A stretch of DNA of 39,940 nucleotides, from positions 1 to 39,940 of IMG/VR virus record IMGVR_UViG_3300010397_000033. The stretch is one strand, 5' to 3'. How positions within the stretch are numbered: the stretch's first letter is position 1; every line of letters begins with the position of its first letter. A model generated the notes under the pieces. That model ran no database searches. It saw only the letters and a list, made by a program, of their open reading frames with translations, and was not told the origin of the DNA. Shown piece by piece: positions 5,739-12,788 of the stretch. The DNA is from a virus. A program made the position numbers and the translations under genes.

Positions 5739-6430
5739 TGGACCTATCGAAGCTCAAGGAACCGTTCTTCCCCGATGAACTCGAATGGAAACCCCAGTCT
5801 GTCGGCAAGACTGGCGCGAGGTTCTGGGTCCGCGCCCTGGCCTACGTCACCAACCGCGCTATCATGGACAGGCTTGACGCCATCGTGAGTCCGCAGCTTT
5901 GGAAGAACGAATATGCACCCGCGCCCCTTGGGGGGATTCTCTGCGGAATCTCTATCAAGATCGGCGACGAGTGGGTGACCAAGTGGGACGGCGCGGAGAA
6001 CACCGATATTGAAGCTGTCAAGGGCGGGCTCTCGGGAGCCATGAAACGCGCCGGGGTTCAGTGGGGCATCGGGCGCTATCTGTACGACCTGGAAGAAAAC
6101 TTCGGGGACGTGCGCGAGGATGGCATTTACGCCGCGAAAACCAAGGAAGGTGAGAAGTTCCGATGGAGTCCGCCTAGCTTGCCGAAGTGGGCCGTCCCTG
6201 GTACTTCCGAGTCGAAACAGCGTAGCAGTGCACCTCCCCCTGAGGAGCCGTTGGAGAACCAGGAATTGGACTCTCTGAAGGACTTCCTCAACGCCAATCA
6301 CGATTCGTTCACCAAGGAACAGAGGCTGAAATTGCGCGAGGCGTTGTCCCTGGCGGGCGTTGACGGGCCGTCTCTGAAGGCTGTCCGAGAAGTTGCCGAA
6401 GGCTACTTGAAGGTTAACACCGCGTCATGA
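5738..6430 (+). CDS. Rad52/Sak-like single-strand annealing protein, 230 aa
   Basis: It anneals complementary single strands during phage recombination and replication. The N-terminal 150 residues fit the Rad52/22 family: LKEPFFPDELEWKPQSVG, then ALAYVTNRAIMDRLDAIV, then LGGILCGISIKIGDEWVTKW, then the conserved SGAMKRAGVQWGIGRYLYDL. This last segment (about 105-125) is the family's most typical signature. The C-terminal 70 residues are a low-complexity linker and a helical tail, the usual site of SSB or partner binding. GAGGAGGGG precedes the ATG. No partner exonuclease is recognised nearby. Confidence 0.85.
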   Translation: MDLSKLKEPFFPDELEWKPQSVGKTGARFWVRALAYVTNRAIMDRLDAIVSPQLWKNEYAPAPLGGILCGISIKIGDEWVTKWDGAENTDIEAVKGGLSGAMKRAGVQWGIGRYLYDLEENFGDVREDGIYAAKTKEGEKFRWSPPSLPKWAVPGTSESKQRSSAPPPEEPLENQELDSLKDFLNANHDSFTKEQRLKLREALSLAGVDGPSLKAVREVAEGYLKVNTAS

Positions 6431-6852
6431 TCCGCTTCCCCGCCGTCGAAATCCGCGATGACCGCCTCATGCTGTCCGACGCGCAGAAACTACAGGTGCG
6501 CAATCTGCTCTCGAAGCAGAAAGCGCCGTTCCTGCAAGTGACGTTTCAGCCACCGTTCCGCCCTCGGAGCACGGGGAAGGGCAGCCAGTCGGCGCGGTTT
6601 CATGGGTTCGTGGCGCAGATATGCGTGGCGACTCAGGACAGTTTCGACCGGCTTAAAATGGAACTGAAACAGAAAGCTATTTCCAGGGGCTATCCATTCG
6701 AGGTCATACACTACCAGACGCCAGATGGTGTGTACGTGGACCTGTCTATCGCGCAGAGCGAATCACGGGCAAGCGTGGAACAGGAGTCTATCTTGATTGA
6801 AGTAACCGAACAGGACGCCGCCGAGAAGGGCGTCACCTTGAGGGAGGAATGA
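6427..6852 (+). CDS. NinB-like recombination accessory protein, 141 aa
   Basis: The segment FRPRSTGKGSQSARFHGFVA (about 38-57), followed by a helical part with AISRGYPFEV and a C-terminal QSESRASVEQESILIE, matches a common phage protein found next to recombination genes and often called NinB-like; lambda NinB (Orf) is 146 aa and helps load recombinase on SSB-coated DNA. The length and the location immediately after the Rad52-like gene agree. ATGA overlaps on both sides. The assignment rests on pattern and context. Confidence 0.55.
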   Translation: MIRFPAVEIRDDRLMLSDAQKLQVRNLLSKQKAPFLQVTFQPPFRPRSTGKGSQSARFHGFVAQICVATQDSFDRLKMELKQKAISRGYPFEVIHYQTPDGVYVDLSIAQSESRASVEQESILIEVTEQDAAEKGVTLREE

Positions 6853-7214
6853 TGAATCAGCTAGCCAAGTTCCGCGCAAACGAACGCCGTGACGAACTTT
6901 TCGCCGCCGCAGACTGGCGCAGCGTCGTGTCAGGCGAACCGCTCCGCAGCGGCGTTCCGCAGCTAGCCCATCGTGTAGCCCGCACTCGCAACCATCTCGA
7001 CAAGTACGGAACTGAAGTAATCGACCATGACCTTAACTTGGTCCCCGTGCGCAACCTGACCGAGAACGACCGTTGCAACATCGGCAACCGTCCCGTGGAA
7101 GCAAACGAGCTACTACAACGAATTATCAGAATCAACACCGGCAGGGAGGCTATGCCCTCGCTGAGAGAATACTACGCCTCCCTACGCAGGGAGTTTATGG
7201 AGGGAGAGAAATGA
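6849..7214 (+). CDS. HNH-nuclease-like small protein, 121 aa
   Basis: The central pattern ...SGEPLRSGVPQLAHRVARTR, then KYGTEVIDHDLNLVPV and a following N-rich stretch (NLTENDRCNIGN), resembles the beta-beta-alpha core of degenerate HNH proteins found in phage recombination regions: AHR and DHDLNLVPV replace the usual H/N ligands. Whether it is catalytic is uncertain. There are two adjacent ATGs (6849, 6852); the first overlaps the previous stop. Coupled to the recombination block. Confidence 0.5.
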   Translation: MMNQLAKFRANERRDELFAAADWRSVVSGEPLRSGVPQLAHRVARTRNHLDKYGTEVIDHDLNLVPVRNLTENDRCNIGNRPVEANELLQRIIRINTGREAMPSLREYYASLRREFMEGEK

Positions 7215-7393
7215 GCACCGACAACTGGCCAGACTGGGCTAACTACCGGTCGACCGATGCAAACGGCGCAGTGTACTTCTGGGCCGAGAAACCCGAGGCG
7301 TGGGGCGTCACGTGGAACCGTACCAATGCGCGTCATGAACAGGACGTGGACGCTTGCCCCGACTGGCGCGAGACCCTGGAAGAGAGAGCATGA
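7211..7393 (+). CDS. Hypothetical protein, 60 aa
   Basis: Not recognised. ATGA overlap with the previous gene and with the next. Trp-rich (WPDWANYR, YFWAEKPEAWGVTWN) and acidic, with no membrane segment. Small soluble early protein. Confidence 0.55.
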   Translation: MSTDNWPDWANYRSTDANGAVYFWAEKPEAWGVTWNRTNARHEQDVDACPDWRETLEERA

Positions 7394-7584
7394 AGCCCGA
7401 CCCAACGAATGCAGAAAGACAGCGCCGATGGTACTGGAACCACCGAGATCATAAGTTATCCTTAACACGCGATAGGTACTATGCCGCAAAAAAGGCTGGG
7501 ATGTGCGTGAAATGTCAAACGAAACCGGCAATTCATGGTAGAGTTAGGTGTCAGGATTGTAGAGAAGCAAGGAGGAAGCCATGA
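7390..7584 (+). CDS. Small basic zinc-knuckle protein, 64 aa
   Basis: N-terminal basic helix (AERQRRWYWNHRDH) followed by CVKC (about 39-42) and CQDC (about 55-58), a four-cysteine zinc site of the kind seen in minimal HNH-associated proteins, but no H-N-H residues are visible. Very basic overall, so nucleic-acid binding is likely. ATGA overlaps on both sides. Confidence 0.6.
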   Translation: MKPDPTNAERQRRWYWNHRDHKLSLTRDRYYAAKKAGMCVKCQTKPAIHGRVRCQDCREARRKP

Positions 7585-7847
7585 GCGCCTACCGTGGTCA
7601 CCTTATTAACCAGTCACGTCACCCCAGTGACCCCGCATACGAACCACCACCGGATCCGGAGTATTTCCTTGTGGGGAAGCCTAGGGGTTGCTGTCCATGG
7701 TGTGGTAGTGGGTTGTTCACTTTCGGAGATAACCAACATGACTGCATTCGAGGTTGCATGGAATACGACCCTGATGCCAGTGTTGACGAAAACCGCATCC
7801 GCTACGCCGCTGAACGGTTGGAGGATATGCAGAATGACAGAACGTGA
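7581..7847 (+). CDS. Zinc-ribbon micro-protein, 88 aa, paralog of 3393-3662
   Basis: Contains GCCPWCGSGLF (about 36-46), a second cysteine pair CIRGC (about 55-59) and the tail ENRIRYAAERLED. The same order and spacing occur in the 89-aa product at 3393. The two genes lie 4 kb apart in one operon, pointing to an old duplication. Function unknown. Confidence 0.65.
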   Translation: MSAYRGHLINQSRHPSDPAYEPPPDPEYFLVGKPRGCCPWCGSGLFTFGDNQHDCIRGCMEYDPDASVDENRIRYAAERLEDMQNDRT

Positions 7848-7992
7848 AGAAATCAGGATCGAGATTCGTAGAGAACTAGACGCCCATAGCCAGTATCTCG
7901 GATCTGACGACCAGGCCGAGTTCATCATGAGAAGGCTTGAAGAGAAATGGCAATTCAAACGCCTAGAGGACGCTATGGGGAGTCAGCCGTGA
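7834..7992 (+). CDS. Charged helical micro-protein, 52 aa
   Basis: Not recognised. The ATG at 7834 lies within the end of the previous gene (14-bp overlap). The whole product is predicted helix: MTEREEIRIEIRRELDAHSQ, then AEFIMRRLEEKWQFKRLED. It may dimerise as a coiled coil. Confidence 0.5.
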   Translation: MTEREEIRIEIRRELDAHSQYLGSDDQAEFIMRRLEEKWQFKRLEDAMGSQP

Positions 7993-8006
7993 ACAAGGAG
8001 AATGAC

Positions 8007-8636
8007 ATGGACGACAGCCAAGCAATCCTGGCCGAGCTTGAGGCGGCGTGGTATGAACGTGCGACGGATGCCGATACTCCACTGGCTAGCAGAGTTGCAA
8101 ACGGTAGCTCAGATGTTCGGAACTTCGTCTATGGCTACCTGTCGCACAAACGTCGCTACCAGAAAGCTCCCGAGCCCGTGAAGACGCGGATGACGGCGGA
8201 CGAATGGTGGGATTCACTTCCTGGTGCAGACGATCCCGAACAGAGATATTCGGCAATCATGGGCTGGAACGCCGCCCTAGCCAACGTGCAGCCGGGTGGA
8301 CGGTTTGAGATTGGTCAGCCGGTCTATTTCTCTACCCCTGACAGGCCCGTAGAGAGAATGGGGTCTATCGCTGTCGCCTACGGTGCTTCGTATTTCCTGC
8401 CTGATCCCGCCGATGTCCGCCCCGCGCCCAAAACCGTGGACCTGACGGATGACGAGAAGCTGACGGCGTTGGTGAACAAAGTGTTCGACTCGGTTTCCAA
8501 AAATCGCATGTTGCCTCATGAAACATTGCTTGCTGATACATGGGCGACCATAGCTCGCGCTACTACAACCGGGGGCAAAACCCTAGATGAACTCTGCGCC
8601 CAGTACGGCGTGGCCATCACAAAGGAAGTGTCATGA
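8007..8636 (+). CDS. Hypothetical protein, 209 aa
   Basis: Not recognised. The start at 8007 is chosen for the AAGGAG site seven bases upstream; an in-frame GTG at 7989 that overlaps the previous stop is the alternative. The N-terminal half is helical and Trp-rich (AELEAAWYERATD, ADEWWDSLPGADDPEQ). The middle has a short beta segment (GRFEIGQPVYFSTPD) and the C-terminus is helical. Early operon. Confidence 0.6.
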   Translation: MDDSQAILAELEAAWYERATDADTPLASRVANGSSDVRNFVYGYLSHKRRYQKAPEPVKTRMTADEWWDSLPGADDPEQRYSAIMGWNAALANVQPGGRFEIGQPVYFSTPDRPVERMGSIAVAYGASYFLPDPADVRPAPKTVDLTDDEKLTALVNKVFDSVSKNRMLPHETLLADTWATIARATTTGGKTLDELCAQYGVAITKEVS

Positions 8637-8869
8637 GTTCTGAAAAATGCAACGCTTCAGTTTATCGGCATGGTGAAAATGTCGGAATATTCGCTTGGAC
8701 TAGAGTGCAGGCAGAGATTTACAGAAAGGAAGCTACAGATTCGGAATATCTTTACGACTGGTATTTCGCTGCTGGACGCGTCGTTATGCTCCGTATTCGT
8801 CGCGGATTCTGGCCTGCCATTGGCCGATTCTTGAACGACGTCGGTCGTATCCTTGGAGCCAGACCATGA
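8633..8869 (+). CDS. Hypothetical protein, 78 aa
   Basis: Not recognised. ATGA overlap with both neighbours. The C-terminal third (VVMLRIRRGFWPAIGRFLND) is amphipathic and basic and may lie on the membrane. Confidence 0.5.
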   Translation: MSSEKCNASVYRHGENVGIFAWTRVQAEIYRKEATDSEYLYDWYFAAGRVVMLRIRRGFWPAIGRFLNDVGRILGARP

Positions 8870-9285
8870 CCCTATACACTCCCAGCCTTTGGAGCCAAGC
8901 GCCTGAGGGGGCGACTCATTGGGGCATACTCAAGGGTGCAAATTGGGTGAGCGGCCATTTCTTGCAGAAGCGTCATGGCGAGTTCTTCATTGACTTTGCT
9001 GGTGGCTGGGGCTGGTCACTTGAGCCGCCATCAGCTTTCACCGACCTCCACGAACGCCCATCCGCCTACCAGTCCCCCGCCCAACTCATCGAGGCGTACC
9101 GCAAGGAACATGGGGCAGAAGCCGAGGCCGACGCCCAGACCTTCCTCGACGGCCTGAAGGAAGACCCGCAGACGGGCAAGGACGTGCTTCAGCTTGACCA
9201 TCTGCTCTATGACGCGCTGTTCCATCTGACGTTGCTCGAGAAGCTCCTCGCCGCCGAACGGGCGCGGGTTGAGGGCCAGTCATGA
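8866..9285 (+). CDS. Hypothetical protein, 139 aa
   Basis: Not recognised. The N-terminal 50 residues are Trp/Gly-rich and beta-like (EGATHWGILKGANWVSGHF, GGWGWSLEPPSAF). The C-terminal part is helical and acidic (AQLIEAYRKEHGAEAEAD, LLYDALFHLTLLEKLLAAE). Coupled on both sides by ATGA overlaps. Confidence 0.55.
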   Translation: MTLYTPSLWSQAPEGATHWGILKGANWVSGHFLQKRHGEFFIDFAGGWGWSLEPPSAFTDLHERPSAYQSPAQLIEAYRKEHGAEAEADAQTFLDGLKEDPQTGKDVLQLDHLLYDALFHLTLLEKLLAAERARVEGQS

Positions 9286-9467
9286 GCCTCGCAAAACAGA
9301 ATCGTATTCGTCGAGCTAAGGCCGGAGATATTGACGGGCGGCGATGGTGGATCAAGTTTATTCGCGGGTCGTTTCCGTTTGCCTCAGTGAAGCGTGGACT
9401 TAGGAAGATGTTCAAAGACCCGACCCCCGCCCGCGAGAAGACCGAAGGAGTGAACCATGCTGACTGA
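9282..9467 (+). CDS. Small basic protein, 61 aa
   Basis: Not recognised. Strongly basic (SLAKQNRIRRAKAGDIDGRR, VKRGLRKMFKD), so it probably binds nucleic acid. ATGA overlap with the upstream gene and an 11-bp overlap with the downstream gene. Confidence 0.5.
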   Translation: MSLAKQNRIRRAKAGDIDGRRWWIKFIRGSFPFASVKRGLRKMFKDPTPAREKTEGVNHAD

Positions 9468-9861
9468 TGAGGAAATGAAGGGCGCGCTTGACGGATGGTT
9501 GCTTGAGTTTGACCGCGACCCCGCCGACAGAGAAGAGGTTGATAAGTTCGTGGCCATCATCCGCGAGGCCGAGCGTGGCAAGGGGGAAGCTCGTGGATTC
9601 ACGCCCGAGGAAGCACAAGCGCACTCTGACGCGCTCAAGGCTACCATGACCCCGACTGGTCGCGGCCTGTTCTCTACCCCCTACGCCGACAAGGTGCTGG
9701 AGGTGGCGACAGCGTTGGAGGCTCCTTTGATGGTGGCAGAGTGGGCTGAGGCCCAAGACTTGATCCGTCGTCCAACCATGGAAGAATTCGTAACGAAGAA
9801 GGCCCAAGCCCTCATCACCGCCGCCAACGACGCCGCTATGAAGCGGGAGGAGAAATCATGA
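9457..9861 (+). CDS. Helical hypothetical protein, 134 aa
   Basis: Not recognised. Predicted helical throughout (EEMKGALDGWLLEFDRD, EEVDKFVAIIREAERG, YADKVLEVATALEAPLMVAE, MEEFVTKKAQALITAAND). Soluble and acidic. A GAAGGAG site precedes the ATG at 9457. Confidence 0.55.
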   Translation: MLTDEEMKGALDGWLLEFDRDPADREEVDKFVAIIREAERGKGEARGFTPEEAQAHSDALKATMTPTGRGLFSTPYADKVLEVATALEAPLMVAEWAEAQDLIRRPTMEEFVTKKAQALITAANDAAMKREEKS

Positions 9862-10367
9862 GCTATTTTTGCCATGATTGCGGAACCGTGATTGAGGAAG
9901 ACGATACGAACTTGTGCGGCAAATGTGCCAAGAAACAGCACCCCACCCCCATGACTAACCCCGCTGTCGAGGCGCTGAAGCCGTGCGCTCATTGTGGTTC
10001 GTCGCATGTTCGGCCAGTGAAAGTCGACATCAAATATGAACGCAATTCCTGCTTTCGCGTTAAATGCGACTCCTGTGGAGCATATGGGCCACCGGCATCT
10101 ATTATGGCAAAAAACGATTCCATGGACTACGACGGAGCTAAAGAACGAGCTATTTCAGCCTGGAACCGTCGAGCCCAAGCCGAGCAAACGCCGGTTGATG
10201 GACGGGTGGTGAGCGAGGAACTGTTCAGCAGGATAGACGACTTCCTTACGGATTGTGAAGTTGGTTTCCATGGCTACGGTCCAGAAGAGCCCAAGACGTT
10301 AGCCACGGCCATTCTCAAAGAACTCCGCGCCCAGCCATCGGAGACCGTTCGGAGGGAGGGGGAATGA
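9858..10367 (+). CDS. Lar-like restriction alleviation protein with extra N-terminal zinc ribbon, 169 aa
   Basis: Residues about 40-100 show the Lar-family zinc ribbon: KPCAHCGSSHV, then VKCDSCGAYGP, followed by the typical AKERAISAWNRRA tail. Rac-prophage Lar alleviates type I restriction of incoming DNA. In front of it lies a second ribbon CHDCG...CGKC (residues about 5-23), and a C-terminal 60-residue acidic extension follows, so the protein is about twice the usual length. Antirestriction is the family-level role; here it is inferred. ATGA overlaps on both sides. Confidence 0.7.
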   Translation: MSYFCHDCGTVIEEDDTNLCGKCAKKQHPTPMTNPAVEALKPCAHCGSSHVRPVKVDIKYERNSCFRVKCDSCGAYGPPASIMAKNDSMDYDGAKERAISAWNRRAQAEQTPVDGRVVSEELFSRIDDFLTDCEVGFHGYGPEEPKTLATAILKELRAQPSETVRREGE

Positions 10368-10564
10368 AAACGCTATCGAACGGTCATTGGCAGTCAGAGA
10401 ATTTCTCTGAGCGCATGACAACGAAAGAATGGCGCGAGGTTCTTTTAGACCACGGGGACAAATTGATTTTCCGTGGCCACCTCCGTCAATTGAAGGCCAC
10501 AAGTTTAGGGGCTGGCGTTTACGAAATATCAAAGAAACCTATGCCCAAGGAGCAATCGAAATGA
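10364..10564 (+). CDS. Hypothetical protein, 66 aa
   Basis: Not recognised. Soluble, mixed alpha/beta (TTKEWREVLLDHGDKLIFRG, GAGVYEISKKP). ATGA overlap with both neighbours. Confidence 0.5.
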   Translation: MKTLSNGHWQSENFSERMTTKEWREVLLDHGDKLIFRGHLRQLKATSLGAGVYEISKKPMPKEQSK

Positions 10565-11070
10565 CGACACCGATAGAGAAGGCGCTTGAGTGGATTGAAC
10601 TTGCCCAAGCGGGGGCCGAGGTTGGGATTGCCGATCCAGCCATGAGGATTGCTGTTCTACAGAACTTGACCCAAGCCATAGAACTACTCCAGCCTCCCGC
10701 TTCCGGCAACCCTGCTTCTGAAGCTAAAGATAGCGCCGCGACAGATGGGGCGGTGGAACCAATCGGCTGGACATGGACATATTTCGGTGATCGTCACTTC
10801 ACTGTCAACAAGCCTGACTTCTCTCATGTCCAGAACCTTCCAAATGTCCCTGAGGCAGTGCCAGTCTACCTGGCCCCTTCCACGCCATCGAGCAGCTGGG
10901 TTGAGGAAGCGGTGAAGGCGCTTGAATTTGTTTCCGTTGCATATGGCGAGTTTTCAGAGGAACTTATCGAGGCGTGTGAGGAGATTTTCTTCTTTCGGAG
11001 TTACAAGTATCTAGGCGATTGCATTGATAGAGCAGAAGAATGTCTCGCCAAACTCCAAGGAGCCCGCTAA
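10561..11070 (+). CDS. Hypothetical protein, 169 aa
   Basis: Not recognised. The start at 10561 overlaps the upstream TGA; an earlier in-frame ATG (10429) lies inside the upstream gene. N-terminal helices (IEKALEWIELAQAGAEVGIA, LQNLTQAIELLQP), a central Trp-rich segment (IGWTWTYFGDRHF) and a helical acidic C-terminus (SEELIEACEEIFFFRSYKYL). Confidence 0.55.
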   Translation: MTTPIEKALEWIELAQAGAEVGIADPAMRIAVLQNLTQAIELLQPPASGNPASEAKDSAATDGAVEPIGWTWTYFGDRHFTVNKPDFSHVQNLPNVPEAVPVYLAPSTPSSSWVEEAVKALEFVSVAYGEFSEELIEACEEIFFFRSYKYLGDCIDRAEECLAKLQGAR

Positions 11071-11345
11071 TGCCCAACGAAGAAAACCATGTCTTCAAGT
11101 CTGAATTGACACTTTCCGATGGGTTCTACGCTTCCATAGGCGCAAAAACGAAGGAGTCACGAGTAGATCGCGAAGAAAACTTCGACGACTTGCTGAAGCG
11201 GCTGAATGGGCTAGAGCATCGGTTCGATCTGAATGCTGGGTTTGCCGGTCTGGAAATTGTCCAGCGTCCAGCAGGAACCTTTGTGGACTTCGAGCAAGTC
11301 AAAACAGTAGTCGGCCAGTGGATCGCCGATCAAAGGGGGAAGTGA
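11070..11345 (+). CDS. Hypothetical protein, 91 aa
   Basis: Not recognised. ATG at 11070 shares one base with the upstream TAA, with AAGGAG upstream. Charged and soluble (AKTKESRVDREENFDDLLKR). Ends WIADQRGK and couples to the membrane micro-protein that follows. Confidence 0.55.
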   Translation: MPNEENHVFKSELTLSDGFYASIGAKTKESRVDREENFDDLLKRLNGLEHRFDLNAGFAGLEIVQRPAGTFVDFEQVKTVVGQWIADQRGK

Positions 11346-11503
11346 TGAACGACGGAATAATCATGGTCGTAGCGATTATAGCATCCGTTGGATTGGCGGT
11401 TGCGATCTCGGCGCTTGCATATGCTCGTGACAGAGTGAATGAGCTTCGCAAGGAACTTAGGCGTATTCGCGCCCTAGTGACTCCGCTGGATACTCAAGAA
11501 TGA
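11345..11503 (+). CDS. Single-span membrane micro-protein, 52 aa, paralog of 4265-4408
   Basis: Hydrophobic span at residues about 5-25 (IIMVVAIIASVGLAVAISAL), then a basic helix (RDRVNELRKELRRIRALV) ending TPLDTQE. The C-terminus almost repeats that of the 47-aa product at 4265 (VTPLDTEE). Both paralogs stop in an ATGA overlap with the following gene. Function unknown. Confidence 0.65.
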   Translation: MNDGIIMVVAIIASVGLAVAISALAYARDRVNELRKELRRIRALVTPLDTQE

Positions 11504-11763
11504 CCCCGCATGACCGCCTCACCGCCACGATCAAGAAGCGCCTCCCGAGGTTGCAGGACTGGGAGGTAGCCGCGCTTGTGAAGGACATCGAGTCCGAGGG
11601 GCTGCTGGCGCAAGGCTACATTGGCGAGATTGACTCCGGAGATTGGGAACTGGCCACGATCCGTCTGGATATCGACCGGCAGATGTTTAAGGATGGACAG
11701 GTAAAGATAGGTGCGCAAGTACTCATCGTTCCCCAACCGCCCAAAGCCGATACCGGGGCATGA
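11500..11763 (+). CDS. Hypothetical protein, 87 aa, last gene of the early operon
   Basis: Not recognised. Begins MTPHDRLTATIKKRLPRLQD; helical first half, beta-like second half ending LIVPQPPKADTGA. ATGA overlap upstream. After its stop the gene chain is broken for the first time since 4671, by the promoter and structured leader at 11816-11989. Confidence 0.55.
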   Translation: MTPHDRLTATIKKRLPRLQDWEVAALVKDIESEGLLAQGYIGEIDSGDWELATIRLDIDRQMFKDGQVKIGAQVLIVPQPPKADTGA

Positions 11764-11815
11764 CTAGCATTTTGCTCCACCCCACGCCGTCAGAAAGTCC
11801 AGATGACGATTCCGC

Positions 11816-11845
11816 TTGCCAGTTTCGCGGGGGTCGTGGTATAAT
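11816..11845 (+). promoter_or_regulatory. Strong sigma70-like promoter of the replication block
   Basis: TTGCCA (11816-11821), 18-bp spacer, TATAAT (11840-11845), a perfect -10. It lies in the 240-bp gene-free gap 11764-12003 and would start about 60 bases before the structured RNA at 11906-11989. Confidence 0.8.
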
Positions 11846-11905
11846 TCTTGTGGCTGGCAACGGCCTGTCGAGACTAACCAACTTGACGTCATCACTGTAG
11901 ATTAT

Positions 11906-11989
11906 GAGAACCCTTGAGGGTACTCGCTTCCCGTTTACAGTGCGGGATTGCTTCTGTGGTGGAAGCGGCGGGTGACCTCAAGGGTTTTC
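11906..11989 (+). ncRNA. Three-way-junction RNA (orphan riboswitch-like leader or small RNA)
   Basis: A closing stem of 14 pairs (one G-U) joins GAGAACCCTTGAGG (11906-11919) to CCTCAAGGGTTTTC (11976-11989). It encloses two hairpins: TCCCG / CGGGA (11929-11933, 11943-11947; loop TTTACAGTG) and GCTTC / GAAGC (11950-11954, 11962-11966; loop TGTGGTG). The first loop's ACAG can pair with CTGT at 11954-11957, a possible loop-loop contact. The ribosome-binding site of the next gene (GGAG at 11994-11997) lies right after the closing stem. ACCC in the 5' strand can also pair locally with GGGT (11918-11921), giving a second conformation. The sequence does not match a riboswitch class I know. Confidence 0.6.
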
Positions 11990-12003
11990 TATTTGGAGTT
12001 GCT

Positions 12004-12129
12004 ATGAGCATTAGGAAGCAGAATAGACGTAGGCGATGGAAGATGGGCATTTCGTTTCCTCGATCTACCAAAGAATCGCTAAGATACCTCAGGGGAATCT
12101 TGAATGGCAAAACCAGTAGCAATAATTGA
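12004..12129 (+). CDS. Small basic protein behind the structured leader, 41 aa
   Basis: Not recognised. MSIRKQNRRRRWKMGISFPR: very basic, so likely nucleic-acid binding. GGAG seven bases upstream, immediately behind the three-way-junction RNA, makes it the first gene controlled by that element. Its 3' end overlaps the next gene by 26 bp. Confidence 0.6.
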   Translation: MSIRKQNRRRRWKMGISFPRSTKESLRYLRGILNGKTSSNN

Positions 12130-12313
12130 CCACTGCGCCCTTGGCTATGGCTTTCAACCTCAATGCGGCTATTCAGATGGCACGATTTTATTCAGCAAGA
12201 GAGCCGACTTGCTTCTGAACCGTGACTATTACAAACACGATCCCGACAATCTCGCTGCATGGCCGATTGATCCGGCTACCGGGGAGAAGTTGCCCCCCAA
12301 GGAGACCCCATGA
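12104..12313 (+). CDS. Hypothetical protein, 69 aa
   Basis: Not recognised. Begins MAKPVAIIDHCALGYGFQPQ; soluble, with DYYKHDPDNLAAWPIDPATG in the second half. GGGGAATC precedes the ATG. ATGA overlap with the next gene. Confidence 0.5.
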   Translation: MAKPVAIIDHCALGYGFQPQCGYSDGTILFSKRADLLLNRDYYKHDPDNLAAWPIDPATGEKLPPKETP

Positions 12314-12540
12314 GCATCTGCAAAGACTTTGAGGAACGCCGAGCCTTTCCCGTACCTAACGGCCCAGCTATGTTCTACTGGGATGATGTGGGTCACCTAC
12401 TGAGACACGCCCGCGCTCTTGAGGCGATGCTCAAAAAGCATGAGTGGAGCCATGGATGGTGCGTCGAGTGTGGTAATGATAGGCCATTTGGCCACGCCCC
12501 CGACTGCGAACTAGCCAAGCTGCTAAAGGACGTGGAATGA
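12310..12540 (+). CDS. Hypothetical protein with possible metal site, 76 aa
   Basis: Not recognised as a family. A helix (VGHLLRHARALEAMLKKHEW) is followed by CVECGNDRPFGHAPDCELAK, where C-x2-C-x5-H-x3-C is a plausible zinc site. ATGA overlaps on both sides. Small phage proteins with this 'helix plus GHxxDC' ending are common in gene-dense operons; the role is unknown. Confidence 0.55.
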   Translation: MSICKDFEERRAFPVPNGPAMFYWDDVGHLLRHARALEAMLKKHEWSHGWCVECGNDRPFGHAPDCELAKLLKDVE

Positions 12541-12788
12541 CAAAGACGCATTGTGATCTCTGTGACGAAGTTATAGAGTTCGGTAAGGTTGATAGGATTA
12601 GGCTGGATAACTACACTGGCCCATATGCTGATGTCTGTGGGGACTGTAAGGGGAAGTACGCGGCCATCATTCAACCGATTGAAGATGAGTACATGGCTAC
12701 CCTCAGGCGCGGGACTCAAGAGAAACTGCGGAAGATCAAGGAACTATTCCCGAACACGACCTTGGGTGGTGCGGAGGCTAGCGACTGA
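12537..12788 (+). CDS. Zinc-knuckle protein, 83 aa
   Basis: Two cysteine pairs, CDLCDEVIEFG (about 6-16) and CGDC (about 33-36), form a four-cysteine zinc site around a beta hairpin. The rest is a charged helix (EDEYMATLRRGTQEKLRKIK). It sits directly before the replication initiator. ATGA overlap upstream; its last base is the A of the next ATG. Confidence 0.6.
   Translation: MTKTHCDLCDEVIEFGKVDRIRLDNYTGPYADVCGDCKGKYAAIIQPIEDEYMATLRRGTQEKLRKIKELFPNTTLGGAEASD

Noticed and set aside
11760-11900. 46-codon frame starting in an ATGA overlap with the last early gene
   Set aside because: It runs through the consensus promoter at 11816-11845 and has no protein-like composition. The ATGA overlap alone is not enough.
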